In this document: piece after piece, positions 25,177 through 32,412 of the stretch
How the letters are laid out: every line of letters begins with the position of its first letter
Numbering within the stretch: position 1 is the stretch's first letter
Source of the DNA: Gammaproteobacteria bacterium
GTDB lineage: Bacteria > Pseudomonadota > Gammaproteobacteria > GCA-001735895
Reading direction: 5' to 3'
DNA: 37,932 bases
Assembly: GCA_024686195.1 (NCBI GenBank)
Contig: JAIBDO010000004.1
Span: forward strand, 1 to 37,932
The notes under the pieces: generated by a model
What the model was told of the DNA's origin: nothing
The model's input: the letters and a program-made list of their open reading frames with translations, nothing else
Databases searched by the model: none
Position numbers and translations under genes: made by a program

Positions 25177-27436
25177 TCAGTCGGACCGGTTCAATCTGTG
25201 TTCCCTGCGCCTTTACCCGGCCAACAACTGCGGCCTTGCTATATCCAAGTTTGATCAATTCATGCAAACAGGCATCGATATTTTCAGCTGGCAGGCTAGC
25301 CAATAGCCCGCCTGATGTTTGTGGATCAAAAACCAGTGGATACAAAGGGCTGCTGACGACTTCTTCCATATTGGCAATGGCTCGACGCAGGCGCAGGTTA
25401 GCCGGTTGTAGCGAGCTCAAAATGCCCATTTCAATGGTTTCCAGCGCTCCGTCGATGAGTGGCAACGCGGCCAGGTCTATTTCAACATCAACAGCGGACG
25501 GTTTAATCATCTCCACCAGATGTCCGAGTAGTCCGAAACCAGTGACATCGGTACAAGCCGTCGCACCGTGGGCATACAAGGCTTCAGCCGCCCGTCGATT
25601 GGACTGGATCATCGACTTCAGAGCATCCTCTATCCAACGACCCCGCGCCTTGTGCTGCATGTCTGCGGCAAACAGGGTGCCGGTACCCAGGGGTTTGGTC
25701 AGTACCAGTACATCACCTTCCTGCATGCCACCTTTACGCAGAATCTGCTCTCGGTCCGCGATGCCATTGACCGCGAAACCCAGCGCCAATTCAGCGCCCT
25801 CACTGGTGTGCCCACCAACCAGCGCTGCGTTGGCATCATTTAAGACCACCATGGCACCTGCCATGAGTTCTCTGAGTGTGTCTTCCACCTTGCTTTCAAT
25901 GGCAAACGGCACCGTCGCAATAGCGAGTGCCGATTGGGCTTCGGCACCCATCGCGAAAACGTCACTCAGGGCATGATTGGCGGCAACCTGTCCAAAGGTA
26001 AAGGGGTCATCGATAAAAGAGCGGAAATAATCAACCGTATGTACCATGACTTTTCCGGGTGGTACTTCGACTACCGCGGCGTCGTCAGGTTCGTGCAGCC
26101 CGATCAGAATATCGTCACGCGGTACCGGTTTCAGATCGGCAATGGCACGACTGAGCACATTGGCTCCGACCTTGGCGCCGCAACCACCACAGCGCATCGC
26201 TATCGCCGAGATTTCCTTGAAGGTATCCTGGTCGGCAAGTCTTCGATCAAGCCTGGATAATTCTTCATCAGGCATCGATGGCAGTTCCGTGTATTTCTGC
26301 ATCCAGCGACGATCGATCCAGTCTTTCCATGTCCACAGCAGGGCAGCTTCGAAGTGCCAGTTGGACTTGGTCGCGATTGCATACTGGTCGCCACTACTGA
26401 TCAACGCCAGCAGGGTTTTTTGCGGTTTGAAGGGTTTCAGCGACCGACTCAACAATCCCCTGCGTAGATTCTCCGCCAGGGGTTTGCCTTGGCGGACAGC
26501 ATAGACACCGGCTTTCGGCCGCGGATGATCAATGACGTTCACAATATCACCGGCCGCAAAAATGTCCTTGTGTGAGGTCGACTGCAAATAGTCATTAGCA
26601 TTGATGAAGCCACCAGCATCGACAGCAAGACCCGATTCGCGCAGCCAGGCGGGTGCACTTGCTCCGGTAACCCAGAGTATCTCGTCCAGTTCCAGCTTGT
26701 GCCCGTTGCTTAATTCAAGGTACTGCCCGGAGACGTTAATCGCTTCGGCGTGACGATGGACGTGGACCCCCCGTTGCTTGAGAATTCGCTCCAGTCGTTG
26801 TGCAACGCCAGCGGGAAAGGCGGGCATGATCTGCGCACTTTTGCTGACCAGGTGAAACTCCAGTTGTTCGTTTTGACGCTGATTTTGCGCCAGCAGGGTT
26901 TGCAGGCGGAACTGAATGGCGAGCAGTATTTCGACCCCGGCAGCACCCGAACCGACCACCGCGATGCGATGTGGCCCCGCTTGTTGCAATACGCGATCAA
27001 GCAATTGATGCCATTTATCGACGAAGCGATTGATCGGTTTGACCGGGGTCGTAAATTCAGCAGCACCGGGAACCGAATTGATCTCGGGCCGTGAACCAAT
27101 GTTGATCGATAACAAATCGTAACTGACGGGAGGTCGACCTTCACAGATGATCTGTTTACTGACGGTATCAATCCGCATAGCGGTGTCATGATAAAGCCGG
27201 GCAGATGCAAACTGACATAGAGGCCTCAGGTCGATATGGGCTTCATCGAAACTGTAATGGCCGGCCACGTATCCCGGTAACATACCGGAATAGGGTGTTT
27301 CTACATCCCGGGCGATTAAGGTCAATCGGACGCCGGGTATCGGCTTCATGCCGAAGTTTTTAAGCACGGCAACATGACTGTGGCCTCCCCCGATCAAAAC
27401 GAGGTCTTTTACGATAGTGTCCTGGCTGGATTTCAT
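25169..27436 (-). CDS. senC: Selenophosphate synthetase SenC/SelD fused to an FAD oxidoreductase
   Basis: Residues 1 to about 390 of this 755-residue protein are an FAD/NADH-type oxidoreductase: VLIGGGHSHVAVLKNFGM, PYSGMLPGYVAGHY, VVGSGAAGVEILLAI and FAAGDIV. From about 405 a full SelD follows: CGGCGAK with C419 and K422 matching E. coli SelD C17 and K20, DDAAVVEVPPG, TVDYFRSFIDDPFTFGQVAA, GGHTSEGAEL, TDVTGFGLLGHLVEM and DPQTSGGLLASL. It would make selenophosphate from selenide and ATP; the flavin domain may reduce selenium to the selenide level. The active-site residue is Cys, not selenocysteine. NDH-SelD fusions are known. No selA, selB or selU is in the window, so its product most likely feeds SenB. 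Confidence 0.92.
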   Translation of the reverse strand: MKSSQDTIVKDLVLIGGGHSHVAVLKNFGMKPIPGVRLTLIARDVETPYSGMLPGYVAGHYSFDEAHIDLRPLCQFASARLYHDTAMRIDTVSKQIICEGRPPVSYDLLSINIGSRPEINSVPGAAEFTTPVKPINRFVDKWHQLLDRVLQQAGPHRIAVVGSGAAGVEILLAIQFRLQTLLAQNQRQNEQLEFHLVSKSAQIMPAFPAGVAQRLERILKQRGVHVHRHAEAINVSGQYLELSNGHKLELDEILWVTGASAPAWLRESGLAVDAGGFINANDYLQSTSHKDIFAAGDIVNVIDHPRPKAGVYAVRQGKPLAENLRRGLLSRSLKPFKPQKTLLALISSGDQYAIATKSNWHFEAALLWTWKDWIDRRWMQKYTELPSMPDEELSRLDRRLADQDTFKEISAIAMRCGGCGAKVGANVLSRAIADLKPVPRDDILIGLHEPDDAAVVEVPPGKVMVHTVDYFRSFIDDPFTFGQVAANHALSDVFAMGAEAQSALAIATVPFAIESKVEDTLRELMAGAMVVLNDANAALVGGHTSEGAELALGFAVNGIADREQILRKGGMQEGDVLVLTKPLGTGTLFAADMQHKARGRWIEDALKSMIQSNRRAAEALYAHGATACTDVTGFGLLGHLVEMIKPSAVDVEIDLAALPLIDGALETIEMGILSSLQPANLRLRRAIANMEEVVSSPLYPLVFDPQTSGGLLASLPAENIDACLHELIKLGYSKAAVVGRVKAQGTQIEPVRLIR

Positions 27437-27461
27437 GGCTCTTGTTCAGGTTTATTCAGAT

Positions 27462-27721
27462 TTATTCGATACGACTGCTTAAGTTCAGCCGCGAACGAAT
27501 ATAGCGTGACAGGCTATCCACACCGATGTTCAGTATAGCGATGATAACAACCAACAACATCGCCCGCTCGAGTCGAATGTCTGCAGCCCGTTATCGACAT
27601 AAAAACCCGATGTCGCAATGCCAGGTATCCCCGGAATCGCGGTCTCTCGCATAATGACTTCCCGGCGATAAAAAAGATACGCCAGGTATCGAGCAAAAAT
27701 CCGCGGTGCAATAAATAATCA
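27462..27721 (-). pseudogene. Remnant of a PhnE-like ABC permease upstream of senC
   Basis: The minus strand reads APRIFARYLAYLFYRREVIM then RETAIPGIPGIATSGFYVD, a PhnE-type permease region. After a frame change near 27580 it reads DIRLERAMLLVVIIAILNIG then VDSLSRYIRSRLNLSSRIE and a stop at 27462. An in-frame stop lies upstream at about 27720, and nothing of the N-terminal half is visible. The fragment points the same way as senC and ends 25 bases before it, so it was probably in one operon with it. PhnE-like permeases beside selD are annotated in some gammaproteobacteria as putative selenium uptake systems (from memory). The remaining 27722-27871 shows nothing. Confidence 0.6.
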
Positions 27722-27871
27722 AGCCGGTTTTCGCTGATTGCGGGATGCTTGAATCGGCTGGCCATTGAGTTACTCGTGAGATATCAGTAACGCCGGGGAT
27801 ATCCATTAGCCAGCCCCGGAATCGTCGAGCCCAAAAGCCGGGTTGAGGTAAACGCGGCCCGAAATCTCAGT

Positions 27872-29560
27872 TTACTGCTGTAGCGCTTTGCCGTTCAGGG
27901 TTAGTTGACCCTGCTGAAATTTCATGCTCGTTTTTAACTGACCTTGTTCATTGTTGATAAAACCCTGTTCGATAAAGCCAGGCGCAAAAGCAGCCAGGGG
28001 GCTATTCTCGATCAACCTGGCGGGAACGCTGAGGTTGCCGTCAGCCTGCATCGCCATCATTAAGAACACCGGGTTTTGCAGCGCTGCCGGATCGTCAACC
28101 TTGATCGTGGCTTCGAGATCAGCCTTCACTTTGCCGTGCTCGGTGGTTGCTTGCAGTGTGGTTAGTTTGAGCACGGGTCCGGCCGCTAAAATGGCGGCGG
28201 CTTCGTTCTGTATCAATGCGAAATCAGGGGGCTGAGCGGGATTTCCGCTTTGTATGGCACGCTTTTGATGCTCGCTCATTATCTCGGTGATGGCCTGCAG
28301 CGCTTTGGCTTGCAGGCGTTCTATAGCCAAGGTCAGTTTGAAGTCGCTGGCAACAGACTTGTTTTCTACGACGACATCCTTGACGGTTATGGTCGCATGA
28401 CCTTTGACGAGATTGCCGCTATCCACCTCGGAGTGAGCGAAGATCCCGAGCGCCTCAATCGCGCTGCTGGAGGGTACCTGGCTTGCAGGGTCTGCTAAAG
28501 GACCACTCACATTGATGCTCACCTTACTCAACTTGATGTCATCGTCACCAAGCCAAAGGCCTTCTGCCGAGAGCTGCTTTTGCGAGCGACCGCTAAGTTT
28601 CCCGACGACTATCTTCGCCGCTGCGGTATCCAGTTGCATGCCATTCCAGCTCATGTCTGCATCGGCGCGGGTGAACTGCTCTGAGAGCGTGACAGTTGTC
28701 GACATGGTTTCGAAATTAAGCTTGCCAGCGGGATCATTGTCTATGTTTTCAAGCGTAAATCCGGCGATAGACACTTCGGTCAGGGTTTTACCATCGAAGT
28801 CGATGTGGCTTTGAACCTGGATCGGGTTTTCGTTGCCTTTCCAGATCCTGGCCATGTCGGTCCTTTGTGCAGCGCTCAGTGGCATGTTGGTTTCAACGGC
28901 TGCCAAACCAAATTTACTCGGCCCATTCAGGAGCAACGGGCCATGACTGATATTGCTGTTGAGTTCAAGTATGATCGGATCACGTTCCGGTACTTCAAGG
29001 GTAATCGTGTTGACAACGGTTGAAGAGAGCCAGCCGCGTTGATAATCGACATCATTTTTGACCGTAAAAGCGCCTGATTGCTGCCTGGCAAAATCTTCTA
29101 AGATTGCCATGCCATCCAGGTACTTTTGCTCGGCCAGAATACCTGCAACGTAAGGCATTGCGGCGACAAGTGCAGCCACAGTCGCGACGGCTATACCTGA
29201 TATCGCCGCTATTTTCCTCGACCCCTGTTTGCTTGAGCTGGTTTTATTTTCAGGAGCTGTCGATGCGGCTGACGACGCTTTGTTAGCAGCCCGGTCGGCG
29301 GCGGGCGCAGATGACGTGGTGCCTGCGGGCATGAGGTTCAATTCGCATATCGCGCCCGCCCTGGTGAAGGCCATGCTGTACTTGTCTGCCGCCTCTGCAC
29401 TCAGGCCCTTTCGAACGACCACGCGCGTGCCCGAAAAAAGCTTTGCCATCGTGGCTTCGTCAGCCTTGAACATCTTCGCAATGCTGGCCTTGACGGCATC
29501 CAGCTCGGCACCTTCCTGAATTTGCCCGCAAAAGGCCACCTCATACAGTGGTTCATTCAT
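27872..29560 (-). CDS. DUF945 (YdgA-like) protein with an extra N-terminal domain
   Basis: The 562-residue protein starts MNEPLYEVAFCGQIQEGAEL. Residues 1 to about 75 form a small domain (KMFKADEATMAKLFSGTRVV, then YSMAFTRAGAICEL) found at the front of various membrane proteins. A Ser/Ala/Thr-rich linker (80-115), a membrane helix (AAISGIAVATVAALVAAMPYVAG) and a long beta-rich region with the DUF945 layout follow: YQRGWLSSTV, SNISHGPLLL, MSWNGMQLDT and FINNEQGQLKTSMKFQQGQL. The N-terminal domain lies in the cytoplasm and the DUF945 part in the periplasm. Function is unknown. The ATG at 29560 is used; a GTG five codons upstream is also possible. The gene is monocistronic. Confidence 0.75.
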   Translation of the reverse strand: MNEPLYEVAFCGQIQEGAELDAVKASIAKMFKADEATMAKLFSGTRVVVRKGLSAEAADKYSMAFTRAGAICELNLMPAGTTSSAPAADRAANKASSAASTAPENKTSSSKQGSRKIAAISGIAVATVAALVAAMPYVAGILAEQKYLDGMAILEDFARQQSGAFTVKNDVDYQRGWLSSTVVNTITLEVPERDPIILELNSNISHGPLLLNGPSKFGLAAVETNMPLSAAQRTDMARIWKGNENPIQVQSHIDFDGKTLTEVSIAGFTLENIDNDPAGKLNFETMSTTVTLSEQFTRADADMSWNGMQLDTAAAKIVVGKLSGRSQKQLSAEGLWLGDDDIKLSKVSINVSGPLADPASQVPSSSAIEALGIFAHSEVDSGNLVKGHATITVKDVVVENKSVASDFKLTLAIERLQAKALQAITEIMSEHQKRAIQSGNPAQPPDFALIQNEAAAILAAGPVLKLTTLQATTEHGKVKADLEATIKVDDPAALQNPVFLMMAMQADGNLSVPARLIENSPLAAFAPGFIEQGFINNEQGQLKTSMKFQQGQLTLNGKALQQ

Positions 29561-29658
29561 ATAATGGTCGCCCACGTTTCGTGTGTTTTTATACTTCTAG
29601 CCGTAAAAATAGAAATAAGCCAAGAAAATTCGCGCCATTGCCAGGTCTAAGATCGCAG

Positions 29659-29788
29659 GAATTCCGGGAGGAGCAGTATATCTGGCTGAATTTTCTCATT
29701 GGTGATTAGCTAAACTGCGCCCCGGCTTTCAGGGTGGGGTAGTAGTCAGCAAGTTGGCGGCAATTAATTCAGTATACTGCCCCCCTGA
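29659..29788. repeat. Dispersed palindromic repeat, copy 7 (compound)
   Basis: The left arm (from 29659) reads GAATTCCGGGAGGAGCAGTA then TAT. An inner inverted segment, TTAGCTAAACTGCGCCCCGG, ends near 29724. The right arm AATTCAGTATACTGCCCCCC lies at 29766-29785. It looks like two overlapping palindromes. It fills most of the gap between the divergent DUF945 and epimerase-like genes, with its right end about 25 bases before the latter's ribosome site. Confidence 0.65.
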
Positions 29789-29824
29789 CTTTTCTTCTGT
29801 TAATACTTTGTTGGAGATAACGCT

Positions 29825-30601
29825 ATAAATACTATCAGTATTCTGGGCAGCGGCTGGCTCGGGTTTCCGTTGGCCAAGCGTTTCGGGTCGCAGGGTTACC
29901 GACTAAAAGTATCGACAACGTCGGTGGATCGCCTGGCAACGCTTACTGCATTGCCAGGCGAAGCCTGCATCGTTGATATCGGTAAACCACTGGACGATAT
30001 CGATGCGTTTCTGCAATCGGACACGCTGATCGTCAACATCACCTCCAAGGACATCGATGGATTCGAGCGCCTGGTGCGGAAAATTGAAGCCTCCGGGGTC
30101 GAGTCGGTGCTGTTCGTGAGTTCTACGTCGGTGTATCCGGTTAGCTGCAAAGTCGTTTCTGAAGCGGCGGGTGAGGAGTCACCGGACCATCCGCTGGTCA
30201 TCATCGAAAACCTGTTCCGGCAAAGCGCGCAGTTCCGCACGACCATCGTCCGCTTTGCCGGGCTGATCGGCGGCAGTCGTCACCCGGGCCGTTTCTTTCG
30301 GGGCGGCAAGACGGTCAAAAACCCGGATGCCAACGTCAACCTGATCCATCTCGACGACTGTATCAACATACTCGAGCGAATCGTCGCTAACGACCTCTGG
30401 GGTGAAGTCTTCAACGCCTGTGCCGATACACACCCGAGCAAGCGGGAATTCTATTCCCAGGCCGCAAAAATGGTGGGTGCGCCGTTACCGGATTTCGAGG
30501 ACAGCGATGAGCGCTCTTTCAAAATCATCGACAATCGGAAACTGAAGCGAGTGCTTGGCTATGAATTTCTGCATCCGGACTTGATGGCGGTTTTCAACTA
30601 A
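29825..30601 (+). CDS. NAD-dependent epimerase-like protein (YeeZ-like), apparent ATA start
   Basis: The product has 258 residues if begun at the ATA codon at 29825. That reading gives (M)NTISILGSGWLGFPLAKRFG, which contains the Rossmann nucleotide-binding glycines. The first standard start (TTG at 29870) would remove them and has no ribosome site. GGAG at 29813-29816 sits eight bases before the ATA, and an in-frame TAA at 29801 excludes a longer start. Later motifs are SVLFVSSTSVYP, IVRFAGLIGGSRHPGRFF, VNLIHLDDCINIL and VFNACADTHPSKREFY, as in extended-SDR proteins of the YeeZ group. The substrate is unknown. The ATA may be a real rare start, a weakening mutation or a sequence error. Confidence 0.78.
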   Translation: MNTISILGSGWLGFPLAKRFGSQGYRLKVSTTSVDRLATLTALPGEACIVDIGKPLDDIDAFLQSDTLIVNITSKDIDGFERLVRKIEASGVESVLFVSSTSVYPVSCKVVSEAAGEESPDHPLVIIENLFRQSAQFRTTIVRFAGLIGGSRHPGRFFRGGKTVKNPDANVNLIHLDDCINILERIVANDLWGEVFNACADTHPSKREFYSQAAKMVGAPLPDFEDSDERSFKIIDNRKLKRVLGYEFLHPDLMAVFN

Positions 30602-30724
30602 CCATCCCGATTTTACCGTCCATCATGGTCAGCAGTCGGTCTGGTGCTCGATCGCGATTCCAGTGCCGCTAATGCCGACCGCCAATTCCAGCTCTGCTAG
30701 AGACGGTAAGCAAAAGCCGGGGCG

Positions 30725-31042
30725 TCAGCCAAGAGCCGAGGCGACTCGGATATGCTCAGGTTTCTCGGGTGATTGCGGATTGTCCTTGCGCGCCAGGTAA
30801 ATGGTGCAGGCGGTGCGTAGGAAGGATGTGAAATTACGCACCTTACCGAAGTTCTGGTGTACCTCGGTATACAGTGTATTGATCAGTTCGGGCGTTGAGC
30901 ATTCCGCTGCAGCCGCCATTTCTTCCAGTATGCTCCAGAATTCCTTCTCCAGTTTGACACTGGTAACGCAACCCTGGATGCGCAATGAGCGCGCCTCACT
31001 ATCGTAACGAGCTGGTTCGGTGCTGGCATAGATTTGACACAT
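30725..31042 (-). CDS. Ribbon-helix-helix domain protein
   Basis: The 105-residue protein carries RSLRIQGCVTSVKLEKEFWS then ILEEMAAAAECSTPELINTLY, matching the RHH_4-type ribbon-helix-helix seen in small bacterial DNA-binding proteins (S/T-V-K-L-E-x-E-F-W). A conserved NFTSFLRTACTIYLARK helix follows. It is probably a dimeric DNA-binding regulator. There is no toxin gene beside it, so an antitoxin role is not supported. It is convergent with the epimerase-like gene. The start MCQIYAST at 31042 follows an AT-poor leader with GGGGGA nearby, a plausible ribosome site. Confidence 0.72.
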   Translation of the reverse strand: MCQIYASTEPARYDSEARSLRIQGCVTSVKLEKEFWSILEEMAAAAECSTPELINTLYTEVHQNFGKVRNFTSFLRTACTIYLARKDNPQSPEKPEHIRVASALG

Positions 31043-31279
31043 TGTTTATTCCCCCTCTGCCGCTGGGCAGGAATCAGCATAGCCCAGCCGTACAAGGGTA
31101 TTTTAATTACGCCCATTTATCAAATACACCGGTTGCTCCACCAAAGGTCACGAAGGTTCAGGGTCAATGCCTGTTGTCATTGCCTCTGGTCGGGTCGGCA
31201 GCGCGGTTGCGCCAGCCCGGATTCGACCGTTTTCAAGCGATTGCAGTCATAATCACACTCTTCGGGCTTACTCGGGGAT

Positions 31280-31297
31280 GTAGTAAGAGCTTACTAC
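31280..31297. promoter_or_regulatory. Dyad upstream of the glyoxalase-GMC operon
   Basis: GTAGTAAGAGCTTACTAC has 8-base arms around a 2-base centre. It lies about 62 bases before the ATG of the glyoxalase gene, with TATACT at 31319-31324 as a possible -10 box. It is a candidate operator for an unidentified regulator. The rest of the 31043-31359 gap shows nothing else. Confidence 0.4.
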
Positions 31298-31359
31298 CAC
31301 CCGTCGAATTGACCGGCCTATACTGATTTTTCGAAAAAAACCAAGTGGTCAAGATGTAG

Positions 31360-31755
31360 ATGGCAAAAATCATACACACCATGATAAGAGTACTGGATCT
31401 GGACCGTTCGCTCGCTTTCTACGAGCAGGCGTTTGGGCTCACCCCGTCACACCAACTCGATTTTGAAGATTTCGGCCTCGTTTATTTGCGCAATGCAGAA
31501 AACGATATGGAAATAGAGTTGACCCTCAACAAGGGCGAAACCGAGGCTTACACGCATGGCAGTGGCTACGGTCATGTCGCCGTCTGTGTCGATGATCTCG
31601 AATCGGAGTACCATAGGTTTAGTGAGCTCGGTTTCAAACCGACCGACATGGTCGAATTTGCGCCTGACAATAACCTGCTGGCGAAGTTTTTCTTCGTCAC
31701 CGATCCGGACGGTTATGAAATCGAAGTGCTGCAACGTCATGGCCACTATCAGTAA
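31360..31755 (+). CDS. Glyoxalase I-like (VOC superfamily) metalloprotein
   Basis: The 131-residue protein matches E. coli GloA in length and order: IIHTMIRVLDLDRSLAFYEQ, MEIELTLN, GSGYGHVAVCVDD and DPDGYEIEVLQ. The four metal ligands line up as H6, E53, H72 and E122, so it should bind Ni/Zn or similar and may isomerise the methylglyoxal-glutathione adduct. Because it is followed 57 bases later by the Tat subunit and GMC dehydrogenase, it may act on aldehyde products of that oxidation instead. The Shine-Dalgarno is weak (AAGATG). Confidence 0.85.
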   Translation: MAKIIHTMIRVLDLDRSLAFYEQAFGLTPSHQLDFEDFGLVYLRNAENDMEIELTLNKGETEAYTHGSGYGHVAVCVDDLESEYHRFSELGFKPTDMVEFAPDNNLLAKFFFVTDPDGYEIEVLQRHGHYQ

Positions 31756-31812
31756 GGCCTACTGCGAGTGGCCAGATTATAAAAATATTGAGAGTTAATG
31801 AGGAGAATGAGG

Positions 31813-32394
31813 ATGAAACAGACACCAGTTGAAGTGAATGCCCCGGTGGCACTCACCCGGCGCCGCTTTCTGAAAACCGGTTCCGGAGTATTAATGGGTA
31901 CGCTAATGGCCACGGGTGGCACATTGGCGGCGCTCGCACCAAGCCGTACCTGGGCGTTAACCATGAGCGCGCTAACCGATGCCGAGGGCGATAAACTGCT
32001 CAAGGTGACGCGCGCCATATTTCCCCATGACACGCTGGACGATGCGGTTTATGCATTGGTGGTCAAGGACCTCGATGCCGCTGCTGCGAGCGATGCCAAT
32101 GTCGCTAAATTGTTGCGCGCAGGGCTACAGGACCTCGATCAACGCGCTAGCGGTGATTGGGCCAGTCTCGACTATCTGGCTCGCGAAAATATCGTGATCA
32201 AGATGGCGGGTACCGATTTTTTCGAAAAGATACGTGGCACCTCGGTAGTGTCGTTATACAACAATGAAATGGCCTGGGCGCATTTCGGATACGAAGGCGC
32301 TTCCTACGATAAGGGTGGTTATTTCGATCGCGGTTTCCAGGACCTGAACTGGTTGCCCGATCCGGACGCGAACGCCAGTCCTGCAAAAGCCTGA
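31813..32394 (+). CDS. Tat-exported small subunit of a GMC dehydrogenase
   Basis: The 193-residue protein has a twin-arginine signal, ALTRRRFLKTGSGVLMGTLM, then a short helical domain (AEGDKLLKVTRAIFPHDTLD, LDQRASGDWASLDYLARENI) like the gamma or small subunits of gluconate 2-dehydrogenase and FAD-glucose dehydrogenase. These carry the folded flavoprotein, which lacks its own signal, through the Tat pathway. The ATG at 31813 is chosen because AGGAG lies seven bases before it; ATGs at 31798 and 31807 overlap that site. The GMC subunit begins 18 bases after the stop. Confidence 0.82.
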   Translation: MKQTPVEVNAPVALTRRRFLKTGSGVLMGTLMATGGTLAALAPSRTWALTMSALTDAEGDKLLKVTRAIFPHDTLDDAVYALVVKDLDAAAASDANVAKLLRAGLQDLDQRASGDWASLDYLARENIVIKMAGTDFFEKIRGTSVVSLYNNEMAWAHFGYEGASYDKGGYFDRGFQDLNWLPDPDANASPAKA

Positions 32395-32412
32395 ACCTGA
32401 GGAGACGATAAC

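Noticed and set aside
26180-26200. Selenocysteine (TGA) at the SelD active site
   Set aside because: The codons read CGC TGT GGT GGT TGC GGC, so both candidate positions are cysteine.
27514-27765. Minus-strand 83-codon open frame as a gene
   Set aside because: The ABC-permease similarity is in the two other frames of the same strand; this frame shows no similarity.
30725-31042. Antitoxin of a toxin-antitoxin pair
   Set aside because: No small toxin-like frame lies beside the ribbon-helix-helix gene.
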